A stretch of DNA of 64,000 bases, taken from the NCBI GenBank assembly GCA_949752745.1, contig OX457024.1:48922490-48986489 (forward strand), written 5' to 3'. A program made the position numbers and the translations under genes. This DNA is from Protula sp. h YS-2021 (lineage: Eukaryota; Annelida; Polychaeta; Sabellida; Serpulidae). Below are positions 35,374 through 48,611 of this stretch, piece by piece. Position 1 is the first letter of the stretch; every line of letters begins with the position of its first letter. The notes under the pieces are model-generated. The model did no database searches. It was given only the letters and a program-made list of their open reading frames with translations, and was not told the DNA's origin.

Positions 35374-37814
35374 TCTTCATTGATGCCAGGAGGCCAAAGC
35401 TCTCATTTTTCCATGTTAGGCTGGCTGTAGCTTGTTGAAGGCTATTAAAATATAGAAATATTTCTTGTGATTTTAAGTAAATTGCATTGGTGCCATTTTT
35501 ACACGTTAATAGTATTACAGTTGAATCATCACAAATCTCTGATTTTAATTCATTTCCAGATTTTATACACCGCCTTTATCAAGAAAATCATTGTAAAGCG
35601 GTTATAAGTCAATACCAAAATCTTTTCAGTTAGCTGTTTTATAACGTTTTGTTTGATGTTCAACGCATTATTCAACTGATGATAAAATTCTTACCTGTTG
35701 AAAGCACTCCTCCTTATACTGTGTCCACTGGCTGGCTGTTCTTCGCTGATGTGCTCTTTGGCAGGTCCGGTTGGCTGTCGTCCACATGACTGCTGTCCTC
35801 ATGGCTGGGTCCTCTTGGCTGCTTTCCTCCTGGCTGGGATCTCTTGGCTGTTGTCCTCATGGCTGGGGTCCCCTTGGCTGCTGTCCGCTGGATCTGTTCT
35901 AAACCAAACTTAAACAGAAAGAGAAAATGATTAATCGAGAATATACATACAATTTCAACATGCATTTATATACATTTAAAAAAATACGTGAATATTGACG
36001 TATTCCCCGAAATAACAGAAAACGACTTAGCGTTGTTGGTGTCCGCTTGACTGCTGTCTTCATGGGCGGGATCCTCTTGGCTGTCGTCCACTTGACTGCT
36101 GTCCTCATGGGCGGGATCCGTTTGGCTGTCGTCCACTTGTCTGCTGTCCTCATGGGCGGGATCCTCTTGGCTGTCGTCCACTTGACTGCTGTCCTCATGG
36201 GCGGGATCCTCTTGGCTGTCGTCCACTTGACTCCTGTCCTCATGGGTGGGATCCTCTTGGCTGTCGTCCAATTGACTGCTGCCCTCATGGCCGGGATTCG
36301 CTTGGCTGCTGTCCACATGGCCGGGGTTCTCTTCTCTAATGTCCTCTTGGCTTTGTTTGCTTTGCGTCCTCTTGGCCTTTTTTCTCTTGGCCTGCAGCTT
36401 GGGAAGCTGTCAAAATAGAAAGACTACCGTTATTCCAAGATGAAATAAAGTCGCTTCGGAAATGTTCACGTGAGCCGAAGTATTCCATAGATATTTACTA
36501 CACTTCGTTACATATTGTCTTTTTAGATTGTGTGAACATCAAAGGAAAGCACTTGTGTCTGGTGAATTGATATGCTGCAGGTAAAAATCACTTAGATAGT
36601 TCTAGACAGTAAATTTATTCCTAGTTCCTTACACGTTTGCTGCATTGTCCGAATGATAGGGACGCCGCATAATCCACGTGTCCAGCGGTACACATCTTTC
36701 TTGCTTTAATATGGTAGCGAAGAAATTAATTTGTTGTACCAGAGTCCTGAAAAATGAAAACAAAAAATCATTACAAATGAAAGAGAATCAAAGGGGTGAC
36801 CAATATTCAGTACATAAAGTGGTGAAATGAATAAAATATTGCATCCGTTTATGTTTGACACGTGTCTGTCAGCAGACATATTACTGTCAATCGTCGAGGG
36901 CGTGACTAGTTGGGAATCACTCATTTATGAAAATGTGTGTTTAATCTAAAAAGACTCAAACATTCGAAGAACTTTCCAGTTATCTTGAATGTGGAGGAGG
37001 GGTGGCAGTAGAATTTAAAGTTTGAAATTGAAAGTGGGAATGAAATACTTTTTATTCTGTACTCAAAAGGAGGGACCAAGCGACAATTGTTTACAATGGG
37101 GAGGAGGTGTCACTTGAAGGGACAAGCGAGAATTGACTCGGATCAAGTATAGTAAGTGTCAATTCATTCCAAAAGAAAAGTTCGTACCTGTTGACAATAC
37201 TGGCCTAGCAAGTCCCGCCCTCCTCTGCACCCCATCTTTGTTGCTGTCTTTAGGTCCCTCTTCTGTTGGTTTGCAGCAGAAACAGAAAATGCTTCATTTA
37301 TTACAAAATACAATAGTATTTGCATTTATTATTCACTCTAAATTTCAGTCAATGTTTTTCATTTTGTGTTAATTTTTATTTTAGAAAGCATATATATGTA
37401 TCTATGTATTTCAGTGCTGATACACTGCCACAAAATTAGGTCATTTGCAGATAAAATTATTGAGGCACAAGCAGAAGTTCTTACATTTTGGTCGCACTGT
37501 TCGATTGCCTGGAACACGTGTTCAGTGTCGTCACACAGTAAACGTCGCTGGTGACGACATCTGTCTGCTTCTATATCAGAAAAAAACAAAACATTGTGGT
37601 GGCTATTTTCTTTCCGTTTTTTACCATTGCAAAAGTATTAAACCATGATTTTTATACTTTCTTTCTTAGTTACGAAACTGCTTCGCCACTAACGAAAAGC
37701 GCATGTTCCTCAACTTGGTCACTCAATACTTGAATTCTTAAAAGCTTACAAGAAGCCGCCTGTCCGCTGGGCTAGAAAGCCCGCGCTCCACATCCCACTC
37801 TGTAGTGACGTCAA
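35374..37814 (-). other. Region B module M2
   Basis: Candidate minus-strand exons: d 37,750-37,814, e 37,485-37,564, f 37,188-37,262, g 36,633-36,746, a 35,988-36,406, b 35,695-35,898 and c 35,374-35,441. Exon b is the shortest of the series because few 29-bp units remain. Joining c-d-e keeps one frame open: LQQATASLTWKNES..., then DVTTEWDVERGLSSP..., then TDVVTSDVYCVTTL.... Joining g-a-b keeps another open, reaching the MRTAVKWTTAKRIPP repeats. The e-f join and the b-c join do not preserve these frames. Confidence 0.5.
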
Positions 37815-37955
37815 CTATCTCCAAGCTTAGTCGAAAATATTTTAATATATATTACTGCCTGTGTAAACTATAAGAAATGGGGTTCAGTTATTTATTATGA
37901 TTACTCTCTTAGGAGTGAAATCTAAAAAAAAAACAAATCTGAAAACAATACTCAC

Positions 37956-40638
37956 TCTTCATTGATGCCAGGAGGCCAAAGCTCTCATTTTTCCATGTTA
38001 GGCTGGCTGTAGCTTGTTGAAGGCTATTAAAATATAGAAATATTTCTTGTGATTTTAAGTAAATTGCATTGGTGCCATTTTTACACGTTAATAGTATTAC
38101 AGTTGAATCATCACAAATCTCTGATTTTAATTCATTTCCAGATTTTATACACCGCCTTTGTCAAGAAAATCATTGTAAAGCGGTTATAAGTCAATACCAA
38201 AATCTTTTCAGTTAGCTGTTTTATAACGTTTTGTTTGATGTTCAACGCATTATCCAACTGATGATAAAATTCTTACCTGTTGTAAGCACTCCTCCTTATA
38301 CTGTGTCCACTGGCTGGCTGTTCTTCGCTGATGTGCTCTTGGGCAGGTCCGGTTGGCTGTCGTCCACATGACTGCTGTCCTCATGGCCGGGTTCGCTTGG
38401 CTACTGTCCTCATGGCCATGGTTCGCGTGGCTACTGTCCTCATGGCCATGGTTCGCTTTGCTGCTGTCCTCATGGCCGGGTTCGCATGGCTACTGTCCTC
38501 ATGGCCGGGTTCGCATGGCTACTGTCATGCCCGGGTTCGCTTTGTTGCTGTCCTCATGGCTGGGTTCGCTTGGCTGTTGTCCTCATGGCTGGGTCCTCTT
38601 GGCTGCTTTCCTCCTGGCTTGGATCTCTTGGCTGTTGTCCTCGTGGCTGGGGTCCCCTTGGCTGCTGTCCGCTGGATCTGTTCTAAACCAAACTTAAACA
38701 GAAAGAGAAAATGATTAATCGAGAATATACATACAATTTCAACATGCATTTATAAACATTAAAAAAAAATACGTGAATATTGACGTATTCCCCGAAATAA
38801 CAGAAAACGACTTAGCGTTGTTGGTATCCGCTTGACTGCTGTCTTCATGGGCGGGACCCTCTTGGCTTTCGTCCACTTGACTGCTGTCCTCATGGGCGGG
38901 ATCCGCTTGGCTGTCGTCCACTTAACTGCTGTCCTCATGGGCGGGATCCGCTTGGCTGTCGTCCACTTGACTGCTGTCCTCATGGGCGGGATCCTCTTGG
39001 CTGTCGTCCATTTGACTGCTGTCCTCATGGGCGGGATCCTCTTGGCTGTCGTCCACTTGACTCCTGTCCTCATGGGTGGGATCCTCTTGGCTGTCGTCCA
39101 CTTGACTGCTGCCCTCATGGCCGGGATTCGCTTGGCTGCTGTCCACATGGCCGGGGTTCTCTTCTCTAATGTCCTCTTGGCTTTGTTTGCTTTGCGTCCT
39201 CTTGGCCTTTGTTCTCTTGGCCTGCAGCTTGGGAAGCTGTCAAAATAGAAAGACTACCGTTATTCCAAGATGAAATAAAGTGGCTTCGGAAATGTTCACG
39301 TGAGCCGAAGTATTCCATAGATATTTACTACACTTCGTTACATATTGTCTTTTTAGATTGTGTGAACATCAAAGGAAAGCACTTGTGTCTGGTGAATTGA
39401 TATGCTGCAGGTAAAAATCACTTAGATAGTTCTAGACAGTAAATTTATTCCTAGTTCCTTACACGTTTGCTGCTTTGTCCGAATGATAGGGACGCCGCAT
39501 AATCCACGTGTCCAGCGGTACACATCTTTCTTGCTTTAATATGGTAGCGAAGAAATTAATTTGTTGTACTAGAGTCCTGAAAAATGAAAACAAAAAATCA
39601 TTACAAATGAAAGAGAATCAAAGGGGTGACCAATATTCAGTACATAAAGTGGTGAAATGAATAAAATTTTGCATCCGTTTATGTTTGACACGTGTCTGTC
39701 AGCAGACATATTACTGTCAATCGTCGAGGGCGTGACTAGTTGGGAATCACTCATTTATGAAAATGTGTATTTAATCTAAAAAGACTCAAACATTCGAAGA
39801 ACTTTCCAGTTATCTTGAATGTGGAGGGGTGGCAGTAGAATTTAAAGTTTGAAATTGAAAGTAGGAATGAAATACTTTTTATTCTATACTCAAAAGGAGG
39901 GACCAAGCGACAATTGTTTACAATGGGGAGGAGGTGTCACTTGAAGGGACAAGCGAGAATTGACTCGGATCAAGTATAGTAAGTGTCAATTCATTCCAAA
40001 AGAAAAGTTCGTACCTGTTGACAATACTGGCCTAGCAAGTCCCGCCCTCCTCTGCACCCCATCTTTGTTGCTGTCTTTAGGTCCCTCTTCTGTTGGTTTG
40101 CAGCAGAAACAGAAAATGCTTCATTTATTACAAAATACAATAGTATTTGCATTTATTATTCACTCTAAATTTCAGTCAATGTTTTTCATTTTGTGTTAAT
40201 TTTTATTTCAGAAAGCATATATATGTATATGTATTTCAGTGCTGATACACTGCCACAAAATTAGGTCATTTGCAGATAAATTATTGAGGCACAAGCAGAA
40301 GTTCTTACATTTTGGTCGCACTGTTCGATTGCCTGGAACACGTGTTCAGTGTCGTCACACAGTAAACGTCGCTAGTGACGACATCTGTCTGCTTCTATAT
40401 CAGAAAAAAACAAAACATTGTGGTTGCTATTTTCTTTCCGTTTTTTACCATTGCAAAAGTATTTAAACATGATTTTTATACTTTCTTTCTTAGTTACGAA
40501 ACTGCTTCGCCACTAACGAAAAGCGCATGTTCCTCAACTTGGTCACTCAATACTTGAATTCTTAAAAGCTTACAAGAAGCCGCCTGTCCGCTGGGCTAGA
40601 AAGCCCGCGCTCCACATCCCACTCTGTAGTGACGTCAA
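37956..40638 (-). other. Region B module M3
   Basis: Same block order and splice-like edges as M2, and very close in sequence to M4. The 45-bp exon starts at 39,236 and the 29-bp exon spans 38,277-38,682. In the acidic frame (SSQVDDSQEDPAHED repeats) a TAA appears at CACTTAACTG (~38,920). The basic frame (AVKWTTAKRIPPMRT) stays open through the whole 45-bp block, then meets a TGA in exon b at the GGGCATGAC unit near 38,525. Confidence 0.5.
38277..38682 (-). repeat. 29-bp minisatellite block, module M3
   Basis: Units of 29 bp, on the plus strand CTGTCCTCATGGCCGGG then TTCGCTTGGCTA. The period was checked from successive TTCGCTTGG starts at 33,061 and 33,090 in M1. Unit number differs among modules: M2 shortest, M3 and M5 longer, and M1 and M6 with their own variants. 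On the minus strand the block sits between GTTTAG|AACAG and CAACAG|GTAAG. The 14-residue end (SQWTQYKEECFQQ-type) directly before the donor is conserved in M2 and M6. Confidence 0.88.
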
Positions 40639-40779
40639 CTATCTCCAAGCTTAGTCGAAAATATTTTAATATATATTACTGCCTGTGTAAACTATAAGAA
40701 ATGGGGTTCAGTTATTTATTATGATTACTCTCTTAGGAGTGAAATCTAAAAAAAAAACAAATCTGAAAACAATACTCAC

Positions 40780-43377
40780 TCTTCATTGATGCCAGGAGGC
40801 CAAAGCTCTCATTTTTCCATGTTAGGCTGGCTGTAGCTTGTTGAAGGCTATTAAAATATAGAAATATTTCTTGTGATTTTAAGTAAATTGCATTGGTGCC
40901 ATTTTTACACGTTAATAGTATTACAGTTGAATCATCACAAATCTCTGATTTTAATTCATTTCCAGATTTTATACACCGCCTTTGTCAAGAAAATCATTGT
41001 AAAGCGGTTATAAGTCAATACCAAAATCTTTTCAGTTAGCTGTTTTATAACGTTTTGTTTGATGTTCAACGCATTATCCAACTGATGATAAAATTCTTAC
41101 CTGTTGTAAGCACTCCTCCTTATACTGTGTCCACTGGCTGGCTGTTCTTCGCTGATGTGCTCTTGGGCAGGTCCGGTTGGCTGTCGTCCACATGACTGCT
41201 GTCCTCATGGCCGGGTTCGCTTGGCTACTGTCCTCATGGCCATGGTTCGCATGGCTACTGTCCTCATGCCCGGGTTCGCTTTGCTGCTGTCCTCATGGCT
41301 GGGTTCGCTTGGCTGTTGTCCTCATGGCTGGGTCCTCTTGGCTGCTTTCCTCCTGGCTTGGATCTCTTGGCTGTTGTCCTCATGGCTGGGGTCCCTTTGG
41401 CTGCTGTCCGCTGGATCTGTTCTAAACCAAACTTAAACAGAAAGAGAAAATGATTAATCGAGAATATACATACAATTTCAACATGCATTTATATAAATTA
41501 AAAAAAATACGTGAATATTGACGTATTCCCCGAAATAACAGAAAACGACTTAGCGTTGTTGGTATCCGCTTGACTGCTGTCTTCATGGGCGGGATCCTCT
41601 TGGCTTTCGTCCACTTGACTGCTGTCCTCATGGGCGGGATCCGCTTGGCTGTCGTCCACTTAACTGCTGTCCTCATGGGCGGGATCCGCTTGGCTGTCGT
41701 CCACTTGACTGCTGTCCTCATGGGCGGGATCCTCTTGGCTGTCGTCCACTTGACTGCTGTCCTCATGGGCGGGATCCGCTTGGGTGTCGTCCACTTGACT
41801 GCTGTCCTCATGGGCGGGATCCTCTTGGCTGTCGTCCACTTGACTGCTGCCCTCATGGCCGGGATTCGCTTGGCTGCTGTCCACATGGCCGGGGTTCTCT
41901 TCTCTAATGTCCTCTTGGCTTTGTTTGCTTTGCGTCCTCTTGGCCTTTGTTCTCTTGGCCTGCAGCTTGGGAAGCTGTCAAAATAGAAAGATTACCGTTA
42001 TTCCAAGATGAAATAAAGTGGCTTCGGAAATGTTCACGTGAGCCGAAGTATTCCATAGATATTTACTACACTTCGTTACATATTGTCTTTTTAGATTGTG
42101 TGAACATCAAAGGAAAGCACTTGTGTCTGGTGAATTGATATGCTGCAGGTAAAAATCACTTAGATAGTTCTAGACAGTAAATTTATTCCTAGTTCCTTAC
42201 ACGTTTGCTGCTTTGTCCGAATGATAGGGACGCCGCATAATCCACGTGTCCAGCGGTACACATCTTTCTTGCTTTAATATGGTAGCGAAGAAATTAATTT
42301 GTTGTACCCGAGTCCTGAAAAATGAAAACAAAAAAATCATTACAAATGAAAGAGAATCAAAGGGGTGACCAATATTCAGTACATAAAGTGGTGAAATGAA
42401 TAAAATTTTGCATCCGTTTATGTTTGACACGTGTCTGTCAGCAGACATATTACTGTCAATCGTCGAGGGCGTGACTAGTTGGGAATCACTCATTTATGAA
42501 AATGTGTATTTAATCTAAAAAGACTCAAACATTCGAAGAACTTTCCAGTTATCTTGAATGTGGAGGGGTGGCAGTAGAATTTAAAGTTTGAAATTGAAAG
42601 TAGGAATGAAATACTTTTTATTCTATACTCAAAAGGAGGGACCAAGCGACAATTGTTTACAATGGGGAGGAGGTGTCACTTGAAGGGACAAGCGAGAATT
42701 GACTCGGATCAAGTATAGTAAGTGTCAATTCATTCCAAAAGAAAAGTTCGTACCTGTTGACAACACTGGCCTAGCAAGTCCCGCCCTCCTCTGCACCCCA
42801 TCTTTGTTGCTGTCTTTAGGTCCCTCTTCTGTTGGTTTGCAGCAGAAACAGAAAATGCTTCACTTATTACAAAATACAATAGTATTTACATTTATTACTC
42901 AGTCTAAATTTCAGTCAATGTTTTTCATTTTGCGTTAATTTTTATTTTAGAAAGCATATATATGTATATATGTATTTCAGTGCTGATACACTGCCACAAA
43001 ATTAGGTCATTTGCAAATAAATTATTGAAGCACAAGCAGACGTTCTTACATTTTGGTCGCACTGTTCGATTGCCTGGAACACGTGTTCAGTGTCGTCACA
43101 CAGTAAACGTCGCTGGTGACGACATCTGTCTGCTTCTATATCAGAAAAAACTAAACATTGTGGTGACTATTTTCTTTCCGTTTTTTACCATTGCAAAAGT
43201 ATTTAAACATGATTTTTATACTTTCTTTCTTAGTTACGAAACTGCTTGGCCACTAGCGAAAAGCGCATGTTCCTCAACTTGGTCACTCAATACTTGAATT
43301 CTTAAAGCTTACAAGAAGCCGCCTGTCCGCTGGGCTAGAAAGCCCGCGCTCCACATCCCACTCTGTAGTGACGTCAA
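40780..43377 (-). other. Region B module M4
   Basis: Near-copy of M3. The 45-bp exon begins at 41,974. It carries the same TAA in the acidic frame (CACTTAACTG near 41,658) as M3, so the two share a recent ancestor. The 29-bp block of exon b is shortened (~41,100-41,424) compared with M3. Confidence 0.5.
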
Positions 43378-43518
43378 CTATCTCCAAGCTTAGTCGAAAA
43401 TATTTTAATATATATTACTGCCTGTGTAAACTATAAGAAATGGGGTTCAGTTATTTATTATGATTACTCTCTTAGGAGTGAAATCTAAAAAAAAAACAAA
43501 TCTGAAAACAATACTCAC

Positions 43519-46172
43519 TCTTCATTGATGCCAGGAGGCCAAAGCTCTCATTTTTCCATGTTAGGCTGGCTGTAGCTTGTTGAAGGCTATTAAAATATAG
43601 AAATATTTCTTGTGATTTTAAGTAAATTGCATTGGTGCCATTTTTACACGTTAATAGTATTACAGTTGAATCATCACAAATCTCTGATTTTAATTCATTT
43701 CCAGATTTTATACACCGCCTTTGTCAAGAAAATCATTGTAAAGCGGTTATAAGTCAATACCAAAATCTTTTCAGTTAGCTGTTTTATAACGTTTTGTTTG
43801 ATGTTCAACGCATTATACAACTGATGATAAAATTCTTACCTGTTGTAAGCACTCCTCCTTATACTGTGTCCACTGGCTGGCTGTTCTTCGCTGATGTGCT
43901 CTTGGGCAGGTCCGGTTGGCTGTCGTCCACATGACTGCTGTCCTCATGGCCGGGTTCGCTTGGCTACTGTCCTCATGGCCATGGTTCGCTTGGCTACTGT
44001 CCTCATGGCCGGGTTCGCTTTGCTGCTGTCCTCATGGCCGGGTTCGCATGGCTACTGTCCTCATGGCCGGGTTCGCATGGCTACTGTCCTCATGGCCGGG
44101 TTCGCATGGCTACTGTCATGCCCGGGTTCGCTTTGCTGCTTTCCTCATGGCTGGGTTCGCTTGGCTGTTGTCCTCATGGCTGGGTCCTCTTGGCTGCTTT
44201 CCTCCTGGCTTGGATCTCTTGGCTGTTGTCCTCATGGCTGGGGTCCCCTTGGCTGCTCTCCGCTGGATCTGTTCTAAACCAAACTTAAACAGAAAGAGAA
44301 AATGATTAATCGAGAATATACATACAATTTCAACATGCATTTATATACATTTAAAAAAATACGTGAATATTGACGTATTCCCCGAAATAACAGAAAACGA
44401 CTTAGCGTTGTTGGTGTCCGCTTGACTGCTGTCTTCATGGGCGGGATCCTCTTGGCTGTCGTCCACTTGACTGCTGTCTTCATGGGCGGGATCCGCTTGG
44501 CTGTCGTCCACTTGACTGCTGTCCTCATGGGCGGGATCCGCTTGGCTGTCGTCCACTTGACTGCTGTCCTCATGGGCGGGATCCTCTTGGCTGTCGTCCA
44601 CTTGACTGCTGCCCTCATGGCCAGGGTCCACTTGACTGCTGTCCTCATGGCCGGGATTCGCTTGGCTGCTGTCCACATGGCCGGGGTTCTCTTCTCTAAT
44701 GCCCTCTTGGCTTTGTTTTGCTTTGCGTCCTCTTGGCCTTTGTTCTCTTGGCCTGCAGCTTGGGAAGCTGTCAAAATAGAAAGACTACCGTTATTCCAAG
44801 ATGAAATAAAGTGGCTTCGGAAATGTTCACGTGAGCCGAAGTATTCCATAGATATTTATTACACTTCGTTACATATTGTCTTTTTAGATTGTGTGAACAT
44901 CAAAGGAAAGCACTTGTGTCTGGTGAATTGATATGCTGCAGGTAAAAATCACTTAGATAGTTCTAGACAGTAAATTTATTCCTAGTTCCTTACACGTTTG
45001 CTGCTTTGTCCGAATGATGGGGTCGCCGCATAATCCACGTGTCCAGCGGTACACATCTTTCTTGCTTTAATATGGTAGCGAAGAAATTAATTTGTTGTAC
45101 CAGAGTCCTGAAAAATGAAAACAAAAAATCATTACAAATGAAAGAGAATCAAAGGGGTGACCAATATTCAGTACATAAAGTGGTGAAATGAATAAAATAT
45201 TGCATCCGTTTATGTTTGACACGTGTCTGTCAGCAGACATATTACTGTCAATCGTCGAGGACGTGACTAGTTGGGAATCACTCATTTATGAAAATGTGTA
45301 TTTAATCTAAAAAAGACTAAACATTCGAAGAACTTTCCAGTTATCTTGAATGTGGAGGAGGGGTGGCAGTAGAATTTAAAGTTTGAAATTGAAAGTAGGA
45401 ATGAAATACTTTTTATTCTATACTCAAAAGGAGGGACCAAGCGACAATTGTTTACAATGGGGAGGAGGTGTCACTTGAAGGGACAAGCGAGAATTGACTC
45501 GGATCAAGTATAGTAAGTGTCAATTCATTCCAAAAGAAAAGTTCGTACCTGTTGACAATACTGGCCTAGCAAGTCCCGCCCTCCTCTGCACCCCATCTTT
45601 GTTGCTGTCTTTAGGGCCCTCTTCTGCTGGTTTGCAGCAGAAACAGAAAATGCTTCATTTATTACAAAATACAATAGTATTTGCATTTATAATTCACTCT
45701 ACATTTCAGTCAATATTTTTCATTTTGTGTTCATTTTTATTTTAGAAAGCATATATATGTATATATGTATTTCAGTACTGATATACTTCCAGAAAATTAG
45801 GTCATTTGCAGATAAATTATTGAGGCACAAGCAGAAGTTCTTACATTTTGGCCGCACTGTCCGATTGCCTGGAACACGTGTTCAGTGTCGTCACATAGCA
45901 AACGTCGCTGGTGACGACATCTGTCTACTTCTATATCAGAAAAAAACAAAACATTGTGGTGGCTATTTTCTTTCCCTTTTTTACCATGCAAAAGTATTTA
46001 AACATGATTTTTATACTTTCTTTCAAAGTTACGAAACTGCTTCGCCACTAGCGAAAAGCGCATGTTCCTCAACTTGCTCACTCAATACTTGAATTCTTAA
46101 AGCTTACAAGAACCGCCTGTCCGCTGGGCTAGAAAGCCCGCGCTCCACATCCCACTTCTGTAGTGACGTCAA
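43519..46172 (-). other. Region B module M5
   Basis: Same layout. The 45-bp exon begins at 44,767. Exon d has one inserted base (CACTTCTG, ~46,155) and one missing base (AAGAACCGCC, ~46,110), so its length is still 65 nt but its middle is read in another frame and meets TAG. The 45-bp exon carries one extra A (GCAAAACAAAG on the minus strand) that M2-M4 lack, as M1 does. These are signs of decay, or of absent coding constraint. Confidence 0.5.
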
Positions 46173-47191
46173 CTATCTCCAAGCTTAGTCGAAAATATTT
46201 TAATATATATGTTACTGCCTGTGTTAACTATATAAGAAATGGGGTTCAGTTATTTATTATGATTACTCTCTTAGGAGTGAAATCTAAAAAAAAAAACAAA
46301 TCTAAAAACAATACTCACTCTTCATTGATGCCAGGAGGCCAAAGCTCTCATTTTTCCATGTTAGGCTGGCTGTAGCTTGTTGAAGGCTATTAAAATATAG
46401 AAATATTTCTTGTGATTTTAAGTAAATTGTATTGATGCCATTTTACACGTTAATAGTATTACAGTTGAATCATCACAAATCTCTGATTTTCTTTCATTTT
46501 CAGATTTTATACACCGCCTTTGTCAAGAAAATCATTGTAAAGCGGTTATAAGTTAATACCAAAATCTTTTCAGTTAGCTGTTTTATAACGTTTTGTTTGA
46601 TGTTCAACGCATTATCCAACTGATGATAAAATTCTTACCTGTTGAAAGCACTCCTCCTTATACTGTGTCCCCTGGCTGGCTGTTCTTCGCTGATGTGCTC
46701 TTGGGCAGGTCCGGTTTGCTGTCGTCCACATGACTGCTGTCCTCATGGCCGGGGTCCACTTGGCTGCTGTCCTCATGGTCGGGATCCACTTGGCTGCTGT
46801 CCTCATGGCCTTGTACACTTGGTTGTCCTCATTGCCGGGTTCGCTTGGCTACTGTCCTCATGGCCGGGTTCGCTTTGCTGCTGTCCTCATGGCCGGGTTC
46901 GCATGGCTACTGTCCTCATGGCCGGGTTCGCATGGCTACTGTCCTCATGGCTGGGTCCGCTTGGCTGCTGTCCTCTTGGCTGGGTTCGCTTGGCTGCTGT
47001 CCTCCTGGCTGGGTTCGCTTGGCTGCTGTCCTCCTGGCTGGGTTCGCTTGGCTGTTGTCCTCATGGCTGGGGTCCTCTTGGCTGCTGTCCGCTGGATCTG
47101 TTCTAAACAAAACTTAAACAGAAAGAGAAAATGAATAATCGAGAATATACATAAAATTTCAACATGCATTTATATACATTTAAAAAAATAC

Positions 47192-47521
47192 GTGAATATT
47201 GACGTATTCCCCGAAATAACAGAAAACGACTCAGCGTTGTTTGTGTCCGCTTGACTGCTGTCCTCATGGGCGGGATCCGCTTGGCTGTCGTCCACTTGAC
47301 TGCTGCCCTCATGGCCGGGATCCACTTGACTGCTGCCCTCATGGACGGGATCCACTTGACTGCTGCCCTCATGGACGGGGTCCACTTGACTGCTGCCCTC
47401 ATGGACGGGGTTGGTTTGGCTGCTGTACTCGTGGCCAGGGTCCGTTTGGCTGGGACCGCTTAGGCTTGTATCCGCTTTGCGCCCTGTTGGCCTGTGTCTT
47501 CTTGGCCTACAGCTTGGGAAT
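47192..47521 (-). repeat. Diverged 45/30-bp block of module M6
   Basis: Only one unit resembles the 45-bp form of the other modules. It is followed by four 30-bp units with CTGCCCTCATGG(A/C)CGGG and CCACTTGA, spacing checked from 47,300 to 47,400. Two sub-repeats of ~15 bp are visible within each, which suggests that the 45-bp unit is three ~15-bp parts and the 30-bp unit two. Confidence 0.8.
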
Positions 47522-47733
47522 CTATCAAAACAGAGTGGCGTTGGTCCAAGATTAAAACAAATTTTTGGAAATGTTTGTATGTTCAGTAGTGTCCAACAGA
47601 TATTCACTACACTTTGTTACATAGTCTTTTTGTATTTTGATAATGTCAAAGTAAAACGTTTTTGTGTGGTTGATATGCTACAGGTAAAATCCACAGATGG
47701 TTGTAGATTATGAATTTAGTACGAGTTTCTTAC

Positions 47734-47839
47734 ACACTGGCTGCACTGTCGGAATAACTGGGACGCCGCGTAATCCACGTGTCCAGCGGTACACCTCTTT
47801 CTTGCTCTAATATGGTAGCGATGAAATGGTATAGTGTAC
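47734..47839 (-). other. Candidate exon g of M6
   Basis: Minus-strand block ending CCAGTGT|GTAAGAAAC, matching AAACGT|GTAAGGA in M1-M5. A core around CCGCTGGACACGTGGATT is almost invariant in all modules. Two frames through the core remain open in several copies (TAGHVDYAAS and VPLDTWIMRRP), so the coding frame cannot be chosen from conservation alone. In M2-M4 the second frame joins the 45-bp exon in phase. Confidence 0.35.
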
Positions 47840-48243
47840 CTGTGTCATGAAGATATGAAATAAATATTAACATAAAAACAGAATAAAAGGGGTCAGTTAT
47901 ATTCAATACATAAAGTGGTTAAATGAAAAACAGTGTATCCATTGATATTTGCCAGTTGTTCGGTAGTAGACATTACTGTCAATATTCTAGTAATTTCAAA
48001 TGGTAATCGCCGAGCCTGTGGTCAGTGAGGAGTCAAACATTTATGAGAAAGGACGTTTATTCAAAAGGCAGTGTTCAAAAGCATTCGAAGAACTTTCCCG
48101 AGTTCTTGAAAGGGATGAGGGGAGACATTAGAATCATTTGGAAAATTGAAGGTGGGAATGAAAAAGTTTCGACTCGCCAGGAAGGAGGAGCAATTAATTC
48201 ATAATTTTTGTGCCAGTGGGGAGTGCCATTACTTGAAGGGGGC

Positions 48244-48256
48244 GGGGGGGGGGGGG
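48244..48256. repeat. Poly-G run of 13
   Basis: A run of thirteen G follows GAAGGGGGC within the M6 f-g interval. Together with the preceding G5 it is a possible G-quadruplex and a likely length-variable site. Confidence 0.9.
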
Positions 48257-48308
48257 AGTGCTTACTCGATCGAGTGCGGTAGATTCACTCAAAAAGCAAA
48301 ATTCTTAC

Positions 48309-48384
48309 CTGCTGACAGCACTGGCCCATCAAGTCCCGCCCGCCTCATCACCCCAAACTTGGTTGCTGTTTTTGGGGCCCTCTT
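48309..48384 (-). other. Candidate exon f of M6
   Basis: Minus-strand block from AGAGAAGCAG|AAGAGGG to GTCAGCAG|GTAAGAAT, 76 nt here and 75 nt in M1-M5. The second half is conserved as RRAGLDGPVLSA (RRAGLARPVLST in M1-M5), but a 1-nt difference shifts the first half. The start resembles the AAGAGG-n-ACAGCAAC words of the minisatellites, so f may be a degenerate repeat unit. Confidence 0.35.
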
Positions 48385-48611
48385 CTGCTTCTCTACGACA
48401 GGAACAGAAAAATGTTTGATTCACGTGTAATGAAATACAAGAATTCTGCCCTTATGATTCAGGCCAAATTCCATTCAAATATTCCATTTTGTGTTTCTTT
48501 TAATTTAAAAATGTTTAAAAAAAATTTATATTTCTTTACTTATTTTTGAAACCCACTGCACAAAATTAAGTTATTTCAAATTTATTCAAACACAAGCAGA
48601 GAGACTCTTAC

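Noticed and set aside
36047..36418. Hydrophobic plus-strand frames in the 45-bp blocks (VLMGGILLAVVHLTA repeats) that look like membrane proteins
   Set aside because: They are the reverse complement of the 45-bp unit. The splice-like edges are on the other strand and the frame has no distinct start or conserved end.
36706..36924. Minus-strand frame MSDSQLVTPSTIDSN..., repeated in modules M1-M5
   Set aside because: It recurs because the modules are duplicates. In the diverged M6 it is not kept, unlike the splice-bounded blocks, so it is probably intronic.
48146..48430. Plus-strand 94-codon open frame across the poly-G tract
   Set aside because: It is antisense to candidate exon f of M6 and passes through a 13-G run that produces poly-glycine. 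No domain.
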